NCBI GenBank assembly: GCA_039808325.1
Contig: JBDHSU010000116.1
Coordinates: 1 to 12,537, forward strand
Length of the DNA stretch: 12,537 bases
From: JAFKKS01 sp039808325
GTDB taxonomy: Bacteria > Pseudomonadota > Alphaproteobacteria > Rhizobiales > Xanthobacteraceae
Direction of reading: 5' to 3'
Below are positions 1 through 7,229 of this stretch, in pieces. Position numbers and translations under genes: made by a program. The notes under the pieces are model-generated. The model was not told where the DNA came from, ran no database searches, and worked only from the letters and a program-made list of their open reading frames with translations. Position 1 is the first letter of the stretch. Every line of letters starts with the position of its first letter.

Positions 1-845
1 TTATGGGAGACGACCGGCGCATCACCGGTGTTGAGCAGCGCGAAGCAGCCGGTGCCGTAGGTCGATTTCAGCATGCCCGGCAGAAAGCATCCCTGCCCGA
101 CGGTCGCGGCCTGCTGGTCGCCGGCGATGCCGAGGATCTTGATGCGCCCGCCGAACAGATCCGGTTCGGTGCTGCCGAAATCGTGCGCGCAGTCGCGCAC
201 TTCCGGCAACAGCGCGCGCGGCACGTTGAAAAGCCGCAGCAGCGCGTCGTCCCATTGCGCGCTCGCGATATCGAGAAGCAGCGTGCGCGCGGCATTGGTC
301 GCGTCCGTGAGATGCTTGTTGCCGCCAGTCAGCCGCCAGAGGAGATACGTGTCAACGGTGCCGAAAGCGAGCTTGCCGGCTTCCGCCGCGGCGCGCGCGC
401 CTTTCACGTTGTCGAGCAGCCATGCGATCTTCGTCGCGGAGAAGTAAGGGTCGAGCAGAAGCCCGGTCTTGGCGCGGATCGTCGCCTCGAATCCGCCGCG
501 GCGCATCTCCGCGCAAAGGTCGGCGGTGCGGCGGTCCTGCCAGACGATGGCGTTGTGGATCGGCGCGCCGGTCGTGCGATCCCAGATCAACGTCGTCTCG
601 CGCTGATTGGTGATGCCGATGCCTGCCACCTGCCGCGCGGTGACGCCGGCCTTTGCCATCGCCTGCCGGACGGTGTCGACGACGGTGCGCCAGATATCCT
701 CGGGATCGTGCTCGACCCAACCGGGCTGCGGATAGACCTGGCGGAACTCCTGCTGTGCGCTGGCGAGCGGAGCCAGCGTATCGTCGAAGACGATAGCGCG
801 CGTCGACGTCGTGCCTTGGTCGATCGCGATGATGTGGCTCGCCAT
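1..845 (-). CDS. glpK: Glycerol kinase, N-terminal part (cut by window edge)
   Basis: Phosphorylates glycerol to sn-glycerol 3-phosphate in the cytoplasm, supplying the substrate of the GlpD gene just upstream. About 281 codons are visible from ATG at 845 to the left edge with no stop; the family is about 500 residues, so a little over half is present. Visible FGGY-kinase signatures are the N-terminal phosphate-binding DQGTTSTR (residues 9-16), the glycerol-site block ITNQRETTLIWD near residue 80, AIVWQDRRTA, the LDPYFSATKIAWLLD block and, close to the edge, GIAGDQQAA and YGTGCF. These match E. coli GlpK almost block for block, which separates it from xylulokinase and ribulokinase relatives. 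The start is fixed by the DQGTTS distance and a G-rich Shine-Dalgarno stretch (GGGGGG) in the 11-bp gap after glpD. It is cotranscribed with glpD. The missing C-terminal half cannot be judged. Confidence 0.95.
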   Translation of the reverse strand, partial: MASHIIAIDQGTTSTRAIVFDDTLAPLASAQQEFRQVYPQPGWVEHDPEDIWRTVVDTVRQAMAKAGVTARQVAGIGITNQRETTLIWDRTTGAPIHNAIVWQDRRTADLCAEMRRGGFEATIRAKTGLLLDPYFSATKIAWLLDNVKGARAAAEAGKLAFGTVDTYLLWRLTGGNKHLTDATNAARTLLLDIASAQWDDALLRLFNVPRALLPEVRDCAHDFGSTEPDLFGGRIKILGIAGDQQAATVGQGCFLPGMLKSTYGTGCFALLNTGDAPVVSH

Positions 846-856
846 GGCGCCCCCCG

Positions 857-2359
857 TCACGCCGCTGCGGTGCGGGCGCGCTCGCCGTCCATGAAGCGCG
901 CCACGTCCGCCTGCTCGCCGGCGCCGAGATGCAGCCCGAGCTTGCTGCGCCGCCAGAGCACGTCCTCGGCCGTCTCGGCCCATTCGTGGCGCATCAGATA
1001 GCGCAGCTCTTGTTCCGTCAAACCGTGACCGAAGGCCGCGCCGAGCGCATCGGCATCCGTGGCGCCGCCGAGAACGCGATCGAGCCGCGTCCCGTAGGCG
1101 CGCACGAGGCGGCGCGCCTGCGCCTCCGACAGGAACGGCCAGCGCGCGCGGGCTTCCGCGACCTTCGCCGGCACACCGTCCCAGGAAAAATCCCCGCCGG
1201 GAAGCGGCGCGCCGCTCGTCCACGGCCGGGACGGCGCGAAGTAGCGCCCGAGCCGCGCCATCGCCTCTTCCGCCAGCCGCCGGTAGGTCGTGATCTTTCC
1301 GCCATAGACCGTGAGCACCGGCGCTTCGCCGTATGGCGCATCGAGCGTCAGCACGTAGTCGCGCGTCGCGTCCTTGGCCTTGGCGTGACCGTCGTCGTAG
1401 AGCGGCCGCACGCCGGAATAGCTCCACACCACCTGCTCGGGATGAACGGGCTCGCGGAAATAGCCGCTGGCGAGACGGCAGAGATAAGTGATTTCCTCCG
1501 CGCTCGCCGCCGGCGCGGTCGGGTCGCCGTGATAGTCGATATCGGTCGTGCCGATGAGGGTGAATTCGTCCTCATAGGGGATGGCAAAGACGACGCGGCC
1601 ATCTGCGTTCTGGAACAGATAGGCACGGTCGTGCTCGAACAGCTTGCGCACGACGATGTGGCTGCCCTTCACCAGGCGCACCTTGGCGGCGCCCGGCAGG
1701 CGCAGCACCGTCTCGCTCGTCAGCCCGACCCAAGGTCCGGCGGCGTTGACGAGGACATCGGCGGTCATCGCCTCGTGCCGGCCGCGCGCATTGAGCGCAA
1801 GGCGCCAATGCCGGCCTTCGCGGTCGGCTCGGCTGCACCGCGTGCGCGTGCGGATGACGGCGCCGCGCTCGGCCGCGTCCACCGCGTTGAGCGCGACCAG
1901 GCGCGCATCGTCGACCCAGCAATCGGAGTACTCGAAACCCGTCGTATAGCGGCGGCGCAGCGGCAGGCCCAACGCTCCCTGCGTCAGGTCGACCGTTGTC
2001 GTCGCCGGCAAGATCTTGCGGCCGCCGAGATGGTCGTAGACGAACAGCCCGAGGCGCAGCAGCCAGCGCGAGCGCAGCGCGGTGTGGTAAGGCAGCACGA
2101 AGCGCATCGGGCGGATCGTATGCGGCGCCAGGCGCAGCAGCACTTCGCGCTCGACCAATGCCTCGCGCACGAGGCGCAGCGCGCCGTGCTCGAGATAGCG
2201 CAGGCCGCCATGGATGAGCTTGGTCGACGCGGAGGAGGTGCCGGATGCGAGGTCGCTCTGCTCGACGAGCAGAACCTTCAGGCCGCGCCCGGCCGCGTCA
2301 CGCGCAATGCCGACGCCGTTGATGCCCCCGCCGATCACGGCCAGATCGAAGTCGGCCAT
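857..2359 (-). CDS. glpD: Aerobic glycerol-3-phosphate dehydrogenase (FAD)
   Basis: Membrane-associated flavoenzyme that oxidises glycerol 3-phosphate to dihydroxyacetone phosphate and feeds electrons to the quinone pool. The 500-residue product equals the usual GlpD length. It opens with the FAD dinucleotide-binding motif VIGGGINGVG (residues 8-17) followed by ARDAAGRG, then the DAO-family block SGTSSASTKLIHGGLRYLE (39-57), and later GVRPLYDDG and YGGKITTYRRLAEEA. The C-terminal part carries the GlpD cap domain. An in-frame ATG exists 33 bp further upstream at 2392, but I chose 2359 because AAGGA lies just before it and the FAD motif then sits at the standard distance from the N-terminus. 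glpK follows after 11 bp, so the two form an operon. The 86-bp spacer to the divergent sugar kinase should hold the promoter; a TTGTCA at 2409-2414 is a possible -35 box, but I see no good -10. No glpR repressor gene is in the window. Confidence 0.96.
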   Translation of the reverse strand: MADFDLAVIGGGINGVGIARDAAGRGLKVLLVEQSDLASGTSSASTKLIHGGLRYLEHGALRLVREALVEREVLLRLAPHTIRPMRFVLPYHTALRSRWLLRLGLFVYDHLGGRKILPATTTVDLTQGALGLPLRRRYTTGFEYSDCWVDDARLVALNAVDAAERGAVIRTRTRCSRADREGRHWRLALNARGRHEAMTADVLVNAAGPWVGLTSETVLRLPGAAKVRLVKGSHIVVRKLFEHDRAYLFQNADGRVVFAIPYEDEFTLIGTTDIDYHGDPTAPAASAEEITYLCRLASGYFREPVHPEQVVWSYSGVRPLYDDGHAKAKDATRDYVLTLDAPYGEAPVLTVYGGKITTYRRLAEEAMARLGRYFAPSRPWTSGAPLPGGDFSWDGVPAKVAEARARWPFLSEAQARRLVRAYGTRLDRVLGGATDADALGAAFGHGLTEQELRYLMRHEWAETAEDVLWRRSKLGLHLGAGEQADVARFMDGERARTAAA

Positions 2360-2407
2360 ATGTCCTTCCGTCGAGTCGTTCTGCCGCGACATGCCGGCCG
2401 ACAGCGG

Positions 2408-2436
2408 GTGACAACCGCGCGCGCTCGTCCGATATT
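2408..2436 (+). promoter_or_regulatory. Predicted sigma-70-type promoter of the PfkB kinase, possibly leaderless
   Basis: A -35-like GTGACA (2408-2413, 5 of 6 to consensus) is separated by 17 bp from a -10-like GATATT (2431-2436, 4 of 6). The kinase ATG at 2446 lies 9 bp past the -10 box, so transcription would start within a few bases of the start codon, and no Shine-Dalgarno sequence is visible before it. The -35 overlaps a TTGTCA on the opposite strand that could serve the divergent glpD. This is a visual match only. Confidence 0.4.
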
Positions 2437-2445
2437 CGACCTATC

Positions 2446-3435
2446 ATGATCGTCGTCGCGGGCGAAGCGCTGATCGACCTGTTGCCCACCGCCGATCGCG
2501 ACGGGCGGCCGGCGCTGCGTCCCGCCATCGGCGGCTCGCCGCTCAACGTCGCGCTCGGACTTGGCCGGCTGGGGCATCGGACGGCTTTCCTGGGCGCGGT
2601 CTCGACCGACGCCTTCGGCGCGCAGATCATCGCCGCGCTGCGCGACAGCGGCGTCGACACCGCGCTGGTGACGCGGACCGCGCGGCCGACGCCGCTTGCC
2701 GTCGCTTCGCTGACGGACGGCGAGGCGCGCTATTCCTTCTACGACACCGGCACCGCGAGCCGCGCCATGACCTTGCGGGAACTCGCGCCGCACCCCCCGG
2801 ACGCGGCGTGGCTGCATTTCGGCTCCATCGCGCTCGCGGCGGAGCCGGCGGCCTCGACGCTGATCGCACGCGCCAAAACCGTCGCGCGGAGCACGCGGTC
2901 ACCCTGCCTGATCAGCTACGACCCGAATGTGCGGCCGGGATTCGCGGCCGACGAAGCGGTGTATCGGCGCAATCTCGACCAGGGCATGGAAACGGCGGAT
3001 CTCATCAAGCTCTCGCGCGCGGACCTCGCCTGGATGCGCCCGGACATGTCGGCCGATCGGTTCGCACGGGAGCAGATCGCGCGCGGCGCGTCGCTGGTCC
3101 TCGTCACGCGCGGCAACGAGGGCGCCGAGGCTTTCGCGCGGCACCACAGCGTCATCGTGCCGGCGCCGCAGGTCGGCGTCGTCGACACGATCGGCGCCGG
3201 CGACGCGTTCATGGCGGGGCTTCTTTGCGCGCTCGACGAAGCGAAGGTGCGCACACGCACGGCGCTCGCCGCTCTTTCGCGGGATGCGCTATGCGATGTC
3301 GTGAGTTTCGCGACGCGCGTCGCGGCCATGGCTTGCACAAAGCCCGGCGCCGCCATGCCGTGGCGGAAGGAGATGGATGGCGAAGCAATTTCGACTGTCA
3401 TCCCGGCCGAGCGCAGCGAGAGCCGGGACCCATGA
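2446..3435 (+). CDS. PfkB-family sugar kinase (fructokinase-like)
   Basis: ATP-dependent kinase of the ribokinase/PfkB fold that phosphorylates a sugar, most likely a hexose such as fructose. Visible signatures are the N-terminal MIVVAGEALIDLLP, the sugar-site GGSPLNVA (residues 29-36), SYDPNVRPGF (157-166), often seen in fructokinases, and the PfkB signature 2 DTIGAGDAF (247-255) with the catalytic base expected at Asp253. The product is 329 residues, slightly longer than usual. The last 13 or so residues are read from the left arm of a palindromic repeat that begins at 3397, so the natural C-terminus has probably been replaced or extended. No Shine-Dalgarno precedes the ATG, and the predicted promoter lies very close, suggesting a leaderless message. 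It is divergent from glpD and followed on the same strand by the SDR. The substrate cannot be fixed from sequence; other 2-keto-sugar kinases of the family remain possible. Confidence 0.88.
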   Translation: MIVVAGEALIDLLPTADRDGRPALRPAIGGSPLNVALGLGRLGHRTAFLGAVSTDAFGAQIIAALRDSGVDTALVTRTARPTPLAVASLTDGEARYSFYDTGTASRAMTLRELAPHPPDAAWLHFGSIALAAEPAASTLIARAKTVARSTRSPCLISYDPNVRPGFAADEAVYRRNLDQGMETADLIKLSRADLAWMRPDMSADRFAREQIARGASLVLVTRGNEGAEAFARHHSVIVPAPQVGVVDTIGAGDAFMAGLLCALDEAKVRTRTALAALSRDALCDVVSFATRVAAMACTKPGAAMPWRKEMDGEAISTVIPAERSESRDP

Positions 3436-3504
3436 ACCCCGACGCTTCGATCCGGAGACGGGGAGTCATGGGGTCTCGCGGCTCTGCCGCTCGCCCGGGA
3501 TGAC
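3397..3504. repeat. Palindromic repeat pair overlapping the kinase 3' end
   Basis: The left arm starts GTCATCCCGGCCGAGCG (from 3397) and the right arm, 3466-3504, is close to its reverse complement, ending in GCTCGCCCGGGATGAC. Each arm also contains a small internal hairpin (CCCGGC...GCCGGG on the left). This is the layout of a REP/BIME-type dispersed element of alphaproteobacterial genomes. The left arm overlaps the last codons of the kinase, whose TGA stop (3433-3435) lies inside the element. The folded transcript could act as a terminator or mRNA 3'-end stabiliser. Confidence 0.8.
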
Positions 3505-3536
3505 GGCATAAATCTTCAGGTGTCCAGGAGAGGCAT

Positions 3537-4232
3537 ATGACTTACAAAAACCGTCACGTCGTTGTCACCGGCGGCACGGGCGCCCTCGGCACCGCCGTCG
3601 TCGGCGCGTTGCTGGAGGCAGGCGCGAACTGCCATGTGCCGCTGCATCGGGAGAGCGAGCGGGACGCGTTCGTCCACCGCGCGCACGCGCGCGTGACGTT
3701 CGGCGGGCCGCTTCAACTCGAAGACGCAACCGCCGTCGCGCGCTACTATGCGACGCTCCCTCCCCTCTGGGGCGCGATCCATATCGCCGGCGGCTTCGCG
3801 GCCGGACAGCTCGCCGAGGCCGACGATGCCACGCTGCGCCGCCAGATCGACATGAACCTGATGACCTGCCTGTTCTGCTGCCGGGGCGCGGTGCGGGCGA
3901 TGGGGACGGGCGGCGGGCGCATCGTCAACATCGCCGCGCGTCCAGCGCTGGAGTGGCGCGCCGGCGCGGGCATGGCCGCCTATGCCGCGAGCAAGGCGGC
4001 CGTCGCAGCGCTGACCGCCGCACTGGCCGAAGAAGTCGCCAAGCAAGGCATCCTGGTCAATGCCGTGGCGCCCTCGATCATGGACACGCCGGCCAATCGC
4101 AAGGCGATGCCGAAGGCCGATTTCGCCGCCTGGCCGAAGGTCGAGGAGGTGGCGCGCACCATCCTCTTCCTCGCCTCGCCCGAGAACGCGGTGACGCGCG
4201 GCGCGGTCGTGCCGGTTTACGGACGATCGTGA
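3537..4232 (+). CDS. SDR-family protein, atypical active site
   Basis: Classical-type short-chain dehydrogenase/reductase of 231 residues with a Rossmann fold for NAD(P)(H). Visible are the nucleotide-binding TGGTGALG (residues 11-18), HIAGGF (82-87) at the place of the usual NNAG, NIAARPALEW (131-140), YAASK (149-153) with the expected Tyr149 and Lys153, and VNAVAPSIMDTP after it. The catalytic serine normally lies 13 residues before the tyrosine; here that residue is Pro136, and no nearby serine replaces it. This resembles dihydropteridine reductase-type SDRs, which also lack the serine, but I cannot name the substrate. The start is well supported by AGGAGAGG at 3527-3533, 3 bp before the ATG. 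It lies between two repeat-filled spacers on the same strand as the kinase and the CoA-transferase, so an operon is possible but not assured. A non-catalytic or unusual-substrate enzyme should be considered. Confidence 0.88.
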   Translation: MTYKNRHVVVTGGTGALGTAVVGALLEAGANCHVPLHRESERDAFVHRAHARVTFGGPLQLEDATAVARYYATLPPLWGAIHIAGGFAAGQLAEADDATLRRQIDMNLMTCLFCCRGAVRAMGTGGGRIVNIAARPALEWRAGAGMAAYAASKAAVAALTAALAEEVAKQGILVNAVAPSIMDTPANRKAMPKADFAAWPKVEEVARTILFLASPENAVTRGAVVPVYGRS

Positions 4233-4237
4233 ACCCC

Positions 4238-4344
4238 GTCATCCTGAGGTACGGGGCGGCGGAACCGCCGAGCCTCGAAGGACGACGGGCCCGTGCTTTG
4301 GCCATCCTTCGAGCCCTCGCTACGCTTGGGCACCTCAGGACGAC
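4238..4344. repeat. Second palindromic repeat (CCTGAGG / CCTCAGG ends)
   Basis: The left arm (4238-4288) begins GTCATCCTGAGG and ends CCTCGAAGGACGAC. The right arm (4301-4344) reads CCATCCTTCGAGCCCTCGC and ends CCTCAGGACGAC, close to its reverse complement. The sequence is of a dispersed type widespread in Bradyrhizobium-like genomes (recognised from memory, not searched). It starts 5 bp after the SDR stop codon and differs in sequence from the element at 3397-3504. Any protein read from it is spurious. It may work as a transcript terminator or stabiliser. Confidence 0.75.
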
Positions 4345-4387
4345 GACGCAGGGGCGGCGGGTGGACAAAGCCGCCGGAGCGCGCGAC

Positions 4388-4428
4388 ACAAGGGCCGTCT
4401 TTTGCCGGGCGCAACGCCCGCGTCTTGT
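4388..4428 (+). other. Stem-loop just upstream of the CoA-transferase ribosome site
   Basis: A perfect 6-bp hairpin CGGGCG-CAA-CGCCCG (4406-4420) is enclosed by a second pairing ACAAG (4388-4392) with CTTGT (4424-4428). It ends immediately before GGAGGA (from 4431). It would lie in the 5' leader of the CoA-transferase mRNA if transcription starts upstream. I see no riboswitch consensus, and it could equally be the tail of the preceding repeat region. Confidence 0.35.
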
Positions 4429-4444
4429 CTGGAGGAAGCCTTTC

Positions 4445-5617
4445 ATGCCAGGTCCCTTGGCCGGTGTCCGCGTGCTCGAACTCGCCCGTATCCTTGCCGG
4501 CCCGTGGGCGGGGCAAATTCTTGCCGACCTCGGCGCCGACGTCATCAAGGTCGAGCGCAAGGGCGCCGGCGACGACACCCGCGGCTGGGGCCCGCCTTTC
4601 ATCGAAGGCGCCGACGGAAACCACCTCAGCGCCGCCTATTTCCATGCCGCCAATCGCGGCAAGCGGTCGATCGAAGCCGACTTCGAGAGCGAGGACGGCC
4701 AACGCATCGTGCGCAAGCTCGCGGCGAAGTCCGACATCCTCATCGAGAACTTCAAGGTCGGCGGCCTCGCCAAGTTCAAGCTCGACTACAAGAGCCTCGC
4801 GCCCGACAATCCACGGCTGATCTATTGCTCGGTCACCGGCTTCGGCCAGGACGGGCCGTATGCGCCACGCGCCGGCTACGACCTGATGGCGCAAGGGATG
4901 GGCGGCATCATGGGCATCACCGGCTTCGCCGACGGCGAGCCGACGCGCATCGGCATCCCGATCGCCGACATCTTCACCGGGGTCTATTCCGTCGTCGGCA
5001 TTCTCGCGGCGCTGAAGCAGCGGGAAACGACGGGCAAAGGCTGCTTCGTCGATACCGCGTTGCTCGACAGCCAGGTCGGCGTGCTCGCCAACCAGGCGCT
5101 GAACTACCTCGCCTCCGGCACGGTGCCGCAGCGGATCGGCAACGCGCACCCCAACGTCGTGCCGTATCAGGTGTTCGCCACCGCCAACGGGCACGTGATC
5201 GTCGCGGTCGGCAACGACCGGCAGTTCGCGAAATTCTGCGAGGTGCTGGGCGCGCCGGGCCTCGCCGGCGAAGCCGATTACAAGACCAACACCGATCGCC
5301 TGAAGAACCGTCCGGCGCTGATCGCCCAGCTCGCACCGCTGGTCGCCAAGATGCAGCGCGACGACCTGCTCGACAAACTCGAGGCGGTGCAGGTTCCGTC
5401 CGGACCGATCAACATGCTGGACCAGGTATTCGCCAACCCGCAGGTCGTGCATCGCGGCATGAAACTCACTTTGAAGAACGCGGCGGCGAAGGGCGGCACG
5501 ATCCCAGGCGTGCGCACGCCGGTGATGATCGACGGCGTGCCGATGGCGTCGGAGCGATCCGCGCCGGGCCTCGGCGAGCATACGGCGGAAGTGCTGCGCG
5601 AGATCGGAGAGGGATGA
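4445..5617 (+). CDS. Family III (CaiB/Frc-type) acyl-CoA transferase
   Basis: Moves CoA from an acyl-CoA donor to a free carboxylic acid through an enzyme-aspartyl anhydride. The 390-residue product has the full family length. It shows the N-terminal GVRVLELARILAGPWAGQ, then LADLGADVIKVE (28-37), DILIENFKVG (97-106), the TGFGQDGPYA block (131-140), GYDLMAQGMGG (144-154) and the catalytic aspartate expected at Asp175 within PIADIFTG. The C-terminal part has VPSGPINMLDQVFANPQV. The reading frame is open for about 490 bp further upstream, but that part overlaps the SDR gene and the repeat. The ATG at 4445 is preceded by GGAGGAA and begins the family's normal N-terminus. The gene converges with malonyl-CoA decarboxylase, with about 130 bp between them. 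The acid substrate is unknown; malonate or another diacid brought in by the nearby TRAP system is my inference. Formyl-, succinyl- or mesaconyl-type relatives cannot be excluded. Confidence 0.93.
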   Translation: MPGPLAGVRVLELARILAGPWAGQILADLGADVIKVERKGAGDDTRGWGPPFIEGADGNHLSAAYFHAANRGKRSIEADFESEDGQRIVRKLAAKSDILIENFKVGGLAKFKLDYKSLAPDNPRLIYCSVTGFGQDGPYAPRAGYDLMAQGMGGIMGITGFADGEPTRIGIPIADIFTGVYSVVGILAALKQRETTGKGCFVDTALLDSQVGVLANQALNYLASGTVPQRIGNAHPNVVPYQVFATANGHVIVAVGNDRQFAKFCEVLGAPGLAGEADYKTNTDRLKNRPALIAQLAPLVAKMQRDDLLDKLEAVQVPSGPINMLDQVFANPQVVHRGMKLTLKNAAAKGGTIPGVRTPVMIDGVPMASERSAPGLGEHTAEVLREIGEG

Positions 5618-5627
5618 GACTGCCGTT

Positions 5628-5737
5628 GACCTCCCCTGGGAAATGGGGAGGTCGGTTGCGCAGCAAACCGGTGGGGATCGTTTGGAAGCAAAAAAGACGA
5701 TGCTCCCCATCCCGCCCCCCATCCTTTCGGGGGAGGA
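5628..5737. terminator. Hairpin cluster between convergent genes (probable bidirectional terminator, repeat-derived)
   Basis: Several hairpins fill the spacer between the CoA-transferase stop and the decarboxylase stop. The first is a perfect 9-bp stem GACCTCCCC (5628-5636) / GGGGAGGTC (5645-5653). The second is CGGTTGC/GCAAACCG (5654-5670). The third pairs TGGGGATCGT (5672-5681) with ACGATGCTCCCCA (5697-5709), with six A's in its loop (5690-5695), which read as six T's on the minus strand. The last is CCCCCC (5715-5720) with GGGGGA (5729-5734). There is no canonical stem directly followed by a T-run. The arrangement resembles another alphaproteobacterial dispersed repeat co-opted at the convergent gene ends. 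Confidence 0.55.
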
Positions 5738-5746
5738 AGAAGACCG

Positions 5747-7117
5747 CTACCCCGTGACGGGGACGATCTCACGGATCGGCGCGCGGGAGAGACGCTTCAC
5801 CGCGCTCGACGCCGCGATGGTGCGGCTCTCCGCGTAAGCCTCGTGGTGCTTCTCGATATCGTCGAGGTCGTAGAGATAGTTCACCATCAGTCCGTGCGCC
5901 TGGCTCATGCCGCGCTCGGACGTGTCGCCGAGCCAGTTGACGCGTTCCAGCCGCGCGCCGTTGCCGAGATGGAAGCGGGCGACGGAATCGACCGGCGTGC
6001 CGCGCGCATTTCGGGCGTGCAGGAAATAATATCCGGCGGCGCGCAGCAGCGGCTCTTGCACCGGATCGCGCAGATGCGGAACCTGCCACCACCCCACCGT
6101 ATCGAGATTGCTGAGCGCGGCCTTGTCCTCCGCCGAGAGCACGGCGGACGTCTCGGTGGCGCGCTCGCGCTTCAGCCACGCGGCGAAATTCGGCACCGGC
6201 GATAGCGTCACGAACGTCGAGAGGCGCGGAAACTCGCGGCGGATTTCCTCGACCACCTGCTTGATGAGGAAGCTGCCGAACGAAACGCCGGCGAGACCCC
6301 GCTGGCAGTTGGAGATCGAATAGAACACCGCCGTCGTCGCCTTTTCCGGCGCCAGCGGCTCACGCCCATCCGCGAGGATCGGCGCGATGGCGCCGGGAAT
6401 CTCACCGGTCAGCGCCACCTCGACGAAAATCAACGGCTCGTCGACCAGCGCCGGATGAAAGAACGCGTAGCAGCGCCGATCCGGGAAATCGATGCGGCGG
6501 CGCAGATCGTTCCAGTCGCGGATGCGATGCACCGCCTCGTAATGGATGATCTTCTCGAGGATGATGGCCGGCGTCGACCAGTCGATCCGCTGGAGCACAA
6601 GGAAGCCGCGGTTGAACCACGACGAGAACAAATGCGTGAAATCGTCGTCGACGGCGGCAAGGTCCTTGCGGCGACCGACGGCGTCCATGAGCTGCTCGCG
6701 CATGTCGACGAGCGCGGCGGTGCCGCCCGGCGCCAGGTTCAAGCGGCGGAAGAGCTCCTGCCGGCGCGGCTCGGCCGCCGCGTGCAACTCCGCCACCGCC
6801 TCGTCCACGGGATTTTTCTGCCAGGCCTCGACGGCGCGCGCGAGCCGGCGCGGGTCCGCCCCGAACCGCTCCGCAAGCGCCTCGAAAAAGGCAACACGCG
6901 AGCCTGTCTTGAGTTCGTCGTATCGCGCGAGAATATCGCGCGCGCGCGCGACACCGGACGCCTCGCCGCGGCCAGACAGCAGCTCCTCGCAGGCCTCGAC
7001 GATACCGTCGGAATGCGACGCCTGATTGCGGCGAGTGCCGGTCCGATCGAGAAGCGCGCGACCGCGTTCCGAGATCGTTTGCAGGAGCTCACCGAAAAAG
7101 GATGTGTTCATCGCCAT
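5747..7117 (-). CDS. matA: Malonyl-CoA decarboxylase
   Basis: Converts malonyl-CoA to acetyl-CoA and CO2. The 456-residue protein has the helical N-terminal domain (about residues 1-160) and a catalytic acetyltransferase-like domain. Visible are RGFLVLQRIDWSTPA (170-184), KIIHYEAVHRIRDWNDLRRR (189-208), CYAFFHPALVDEPLIFVEVA (216-235), YSISNCQRGLAGVSFG (266-281), TLSPVPNF (304-311) with the expected catalytic Ser306, and ARFHLGNGARLERVNW (380-395) with the expected His383. The family usually has PIPGF where this reads PVPNF. ATG at 7117 or 7111 could start translation; neither has a strong Shine-Dalgarno, so the start is uncertain by two codons. It is the last gene on the minus strand after dctPQM, 112 bp after dctM, like matA in the rhizobial malonate locus; the symbol rests on that resemblance. 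No malonyl-CoA synthetase gene follows. Confidence 0.94.
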   Translation of the reverse strand: MAMNTSFFGELLQTISERGRALLDRTGTRRNQASHSDGIVEACEELLSGRGEASGVARARDILARYDELKTGSRVAFFEALAERFGADPRRLARAVEAWQKNPVDEAVAELHAAAEPRRQELFRRLNLAPGGTAALVDMREQLMDAVGRRKDLAAVDDDFTHLFSSWFNRGFLVLQRIDWSTPAIILEKIIHYEAVHRIRDWNDLRRRIDFPDRRCYAFFHPALVDEPLIFVEVALTGEIPGAIAPILADGREPLAPEKATTAVFYSISNCQRGLAGVSFGSFLIKQVVEEIRREFPRLSTFVTLSPVPNFAAWLKRERATETSAVLSAEDKAALSNLDTVGWWQVPHLRDPVQEPLLRAAGYYFLHARNARGTPVDSVARFHLGNGARLERVNWLGDTSERGMSQAHGLMVNYLYDLDDIEKHHEAYAESRTIAASSAVKRLSRAPIREIVPVTG

Positions 7118-7160
7118 CGATTTCTGCCGCTCTCTCTCGGTTCACCTTGCCGGGTGCCCC

Positions 7161-7189
7161 TCGCGATTTCGCCTTTACGAGAATCGCGA
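7161..7189 (-). other. Inverted repeat between dctM and malonyl-CoA decarboxylase
   Basis: An 8-bp perfect inverted repeat TCGCGATT (7161-7168) / AATCGCGA (7182-7189) with a 13-nt loop lies in the 112-bp gap. A CTCGCGAG palindrome (7210-7217) lies nearer the dctM stop. Neither is followed by a T-run. They may be processing or stabilising hairpins, or an operator for a separate decarboxylase promoter. Confidence 0.35.
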
Positions 7190-7229
7190 ACCAGCGACGG
7201 ACTATACCTCTCGCGAGGGAAGGCCGCAG

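Noticed and set aside
929..2449. Long plus-strand open frame (506 codons) opposite glpD
   Set aside because: Antisense to a full-length glpD with all family motifs; composition is typical of a mirror frame in high-GC DNA.
3953..4444. N-terminal extension of the CoA-transferase frame
   Set aside because: It overlaps the SDR in another frame and the palindromic repeat, and the family N-terminus begins at ATG 4445 with a good ribosome site.
4217..5722. Minus-strand open frame (501 codons) opposite the CoA-transferase
   Set aside because: Shadow of the CoA-transferase; it runs through the repeats at both ends and shows no family signature.
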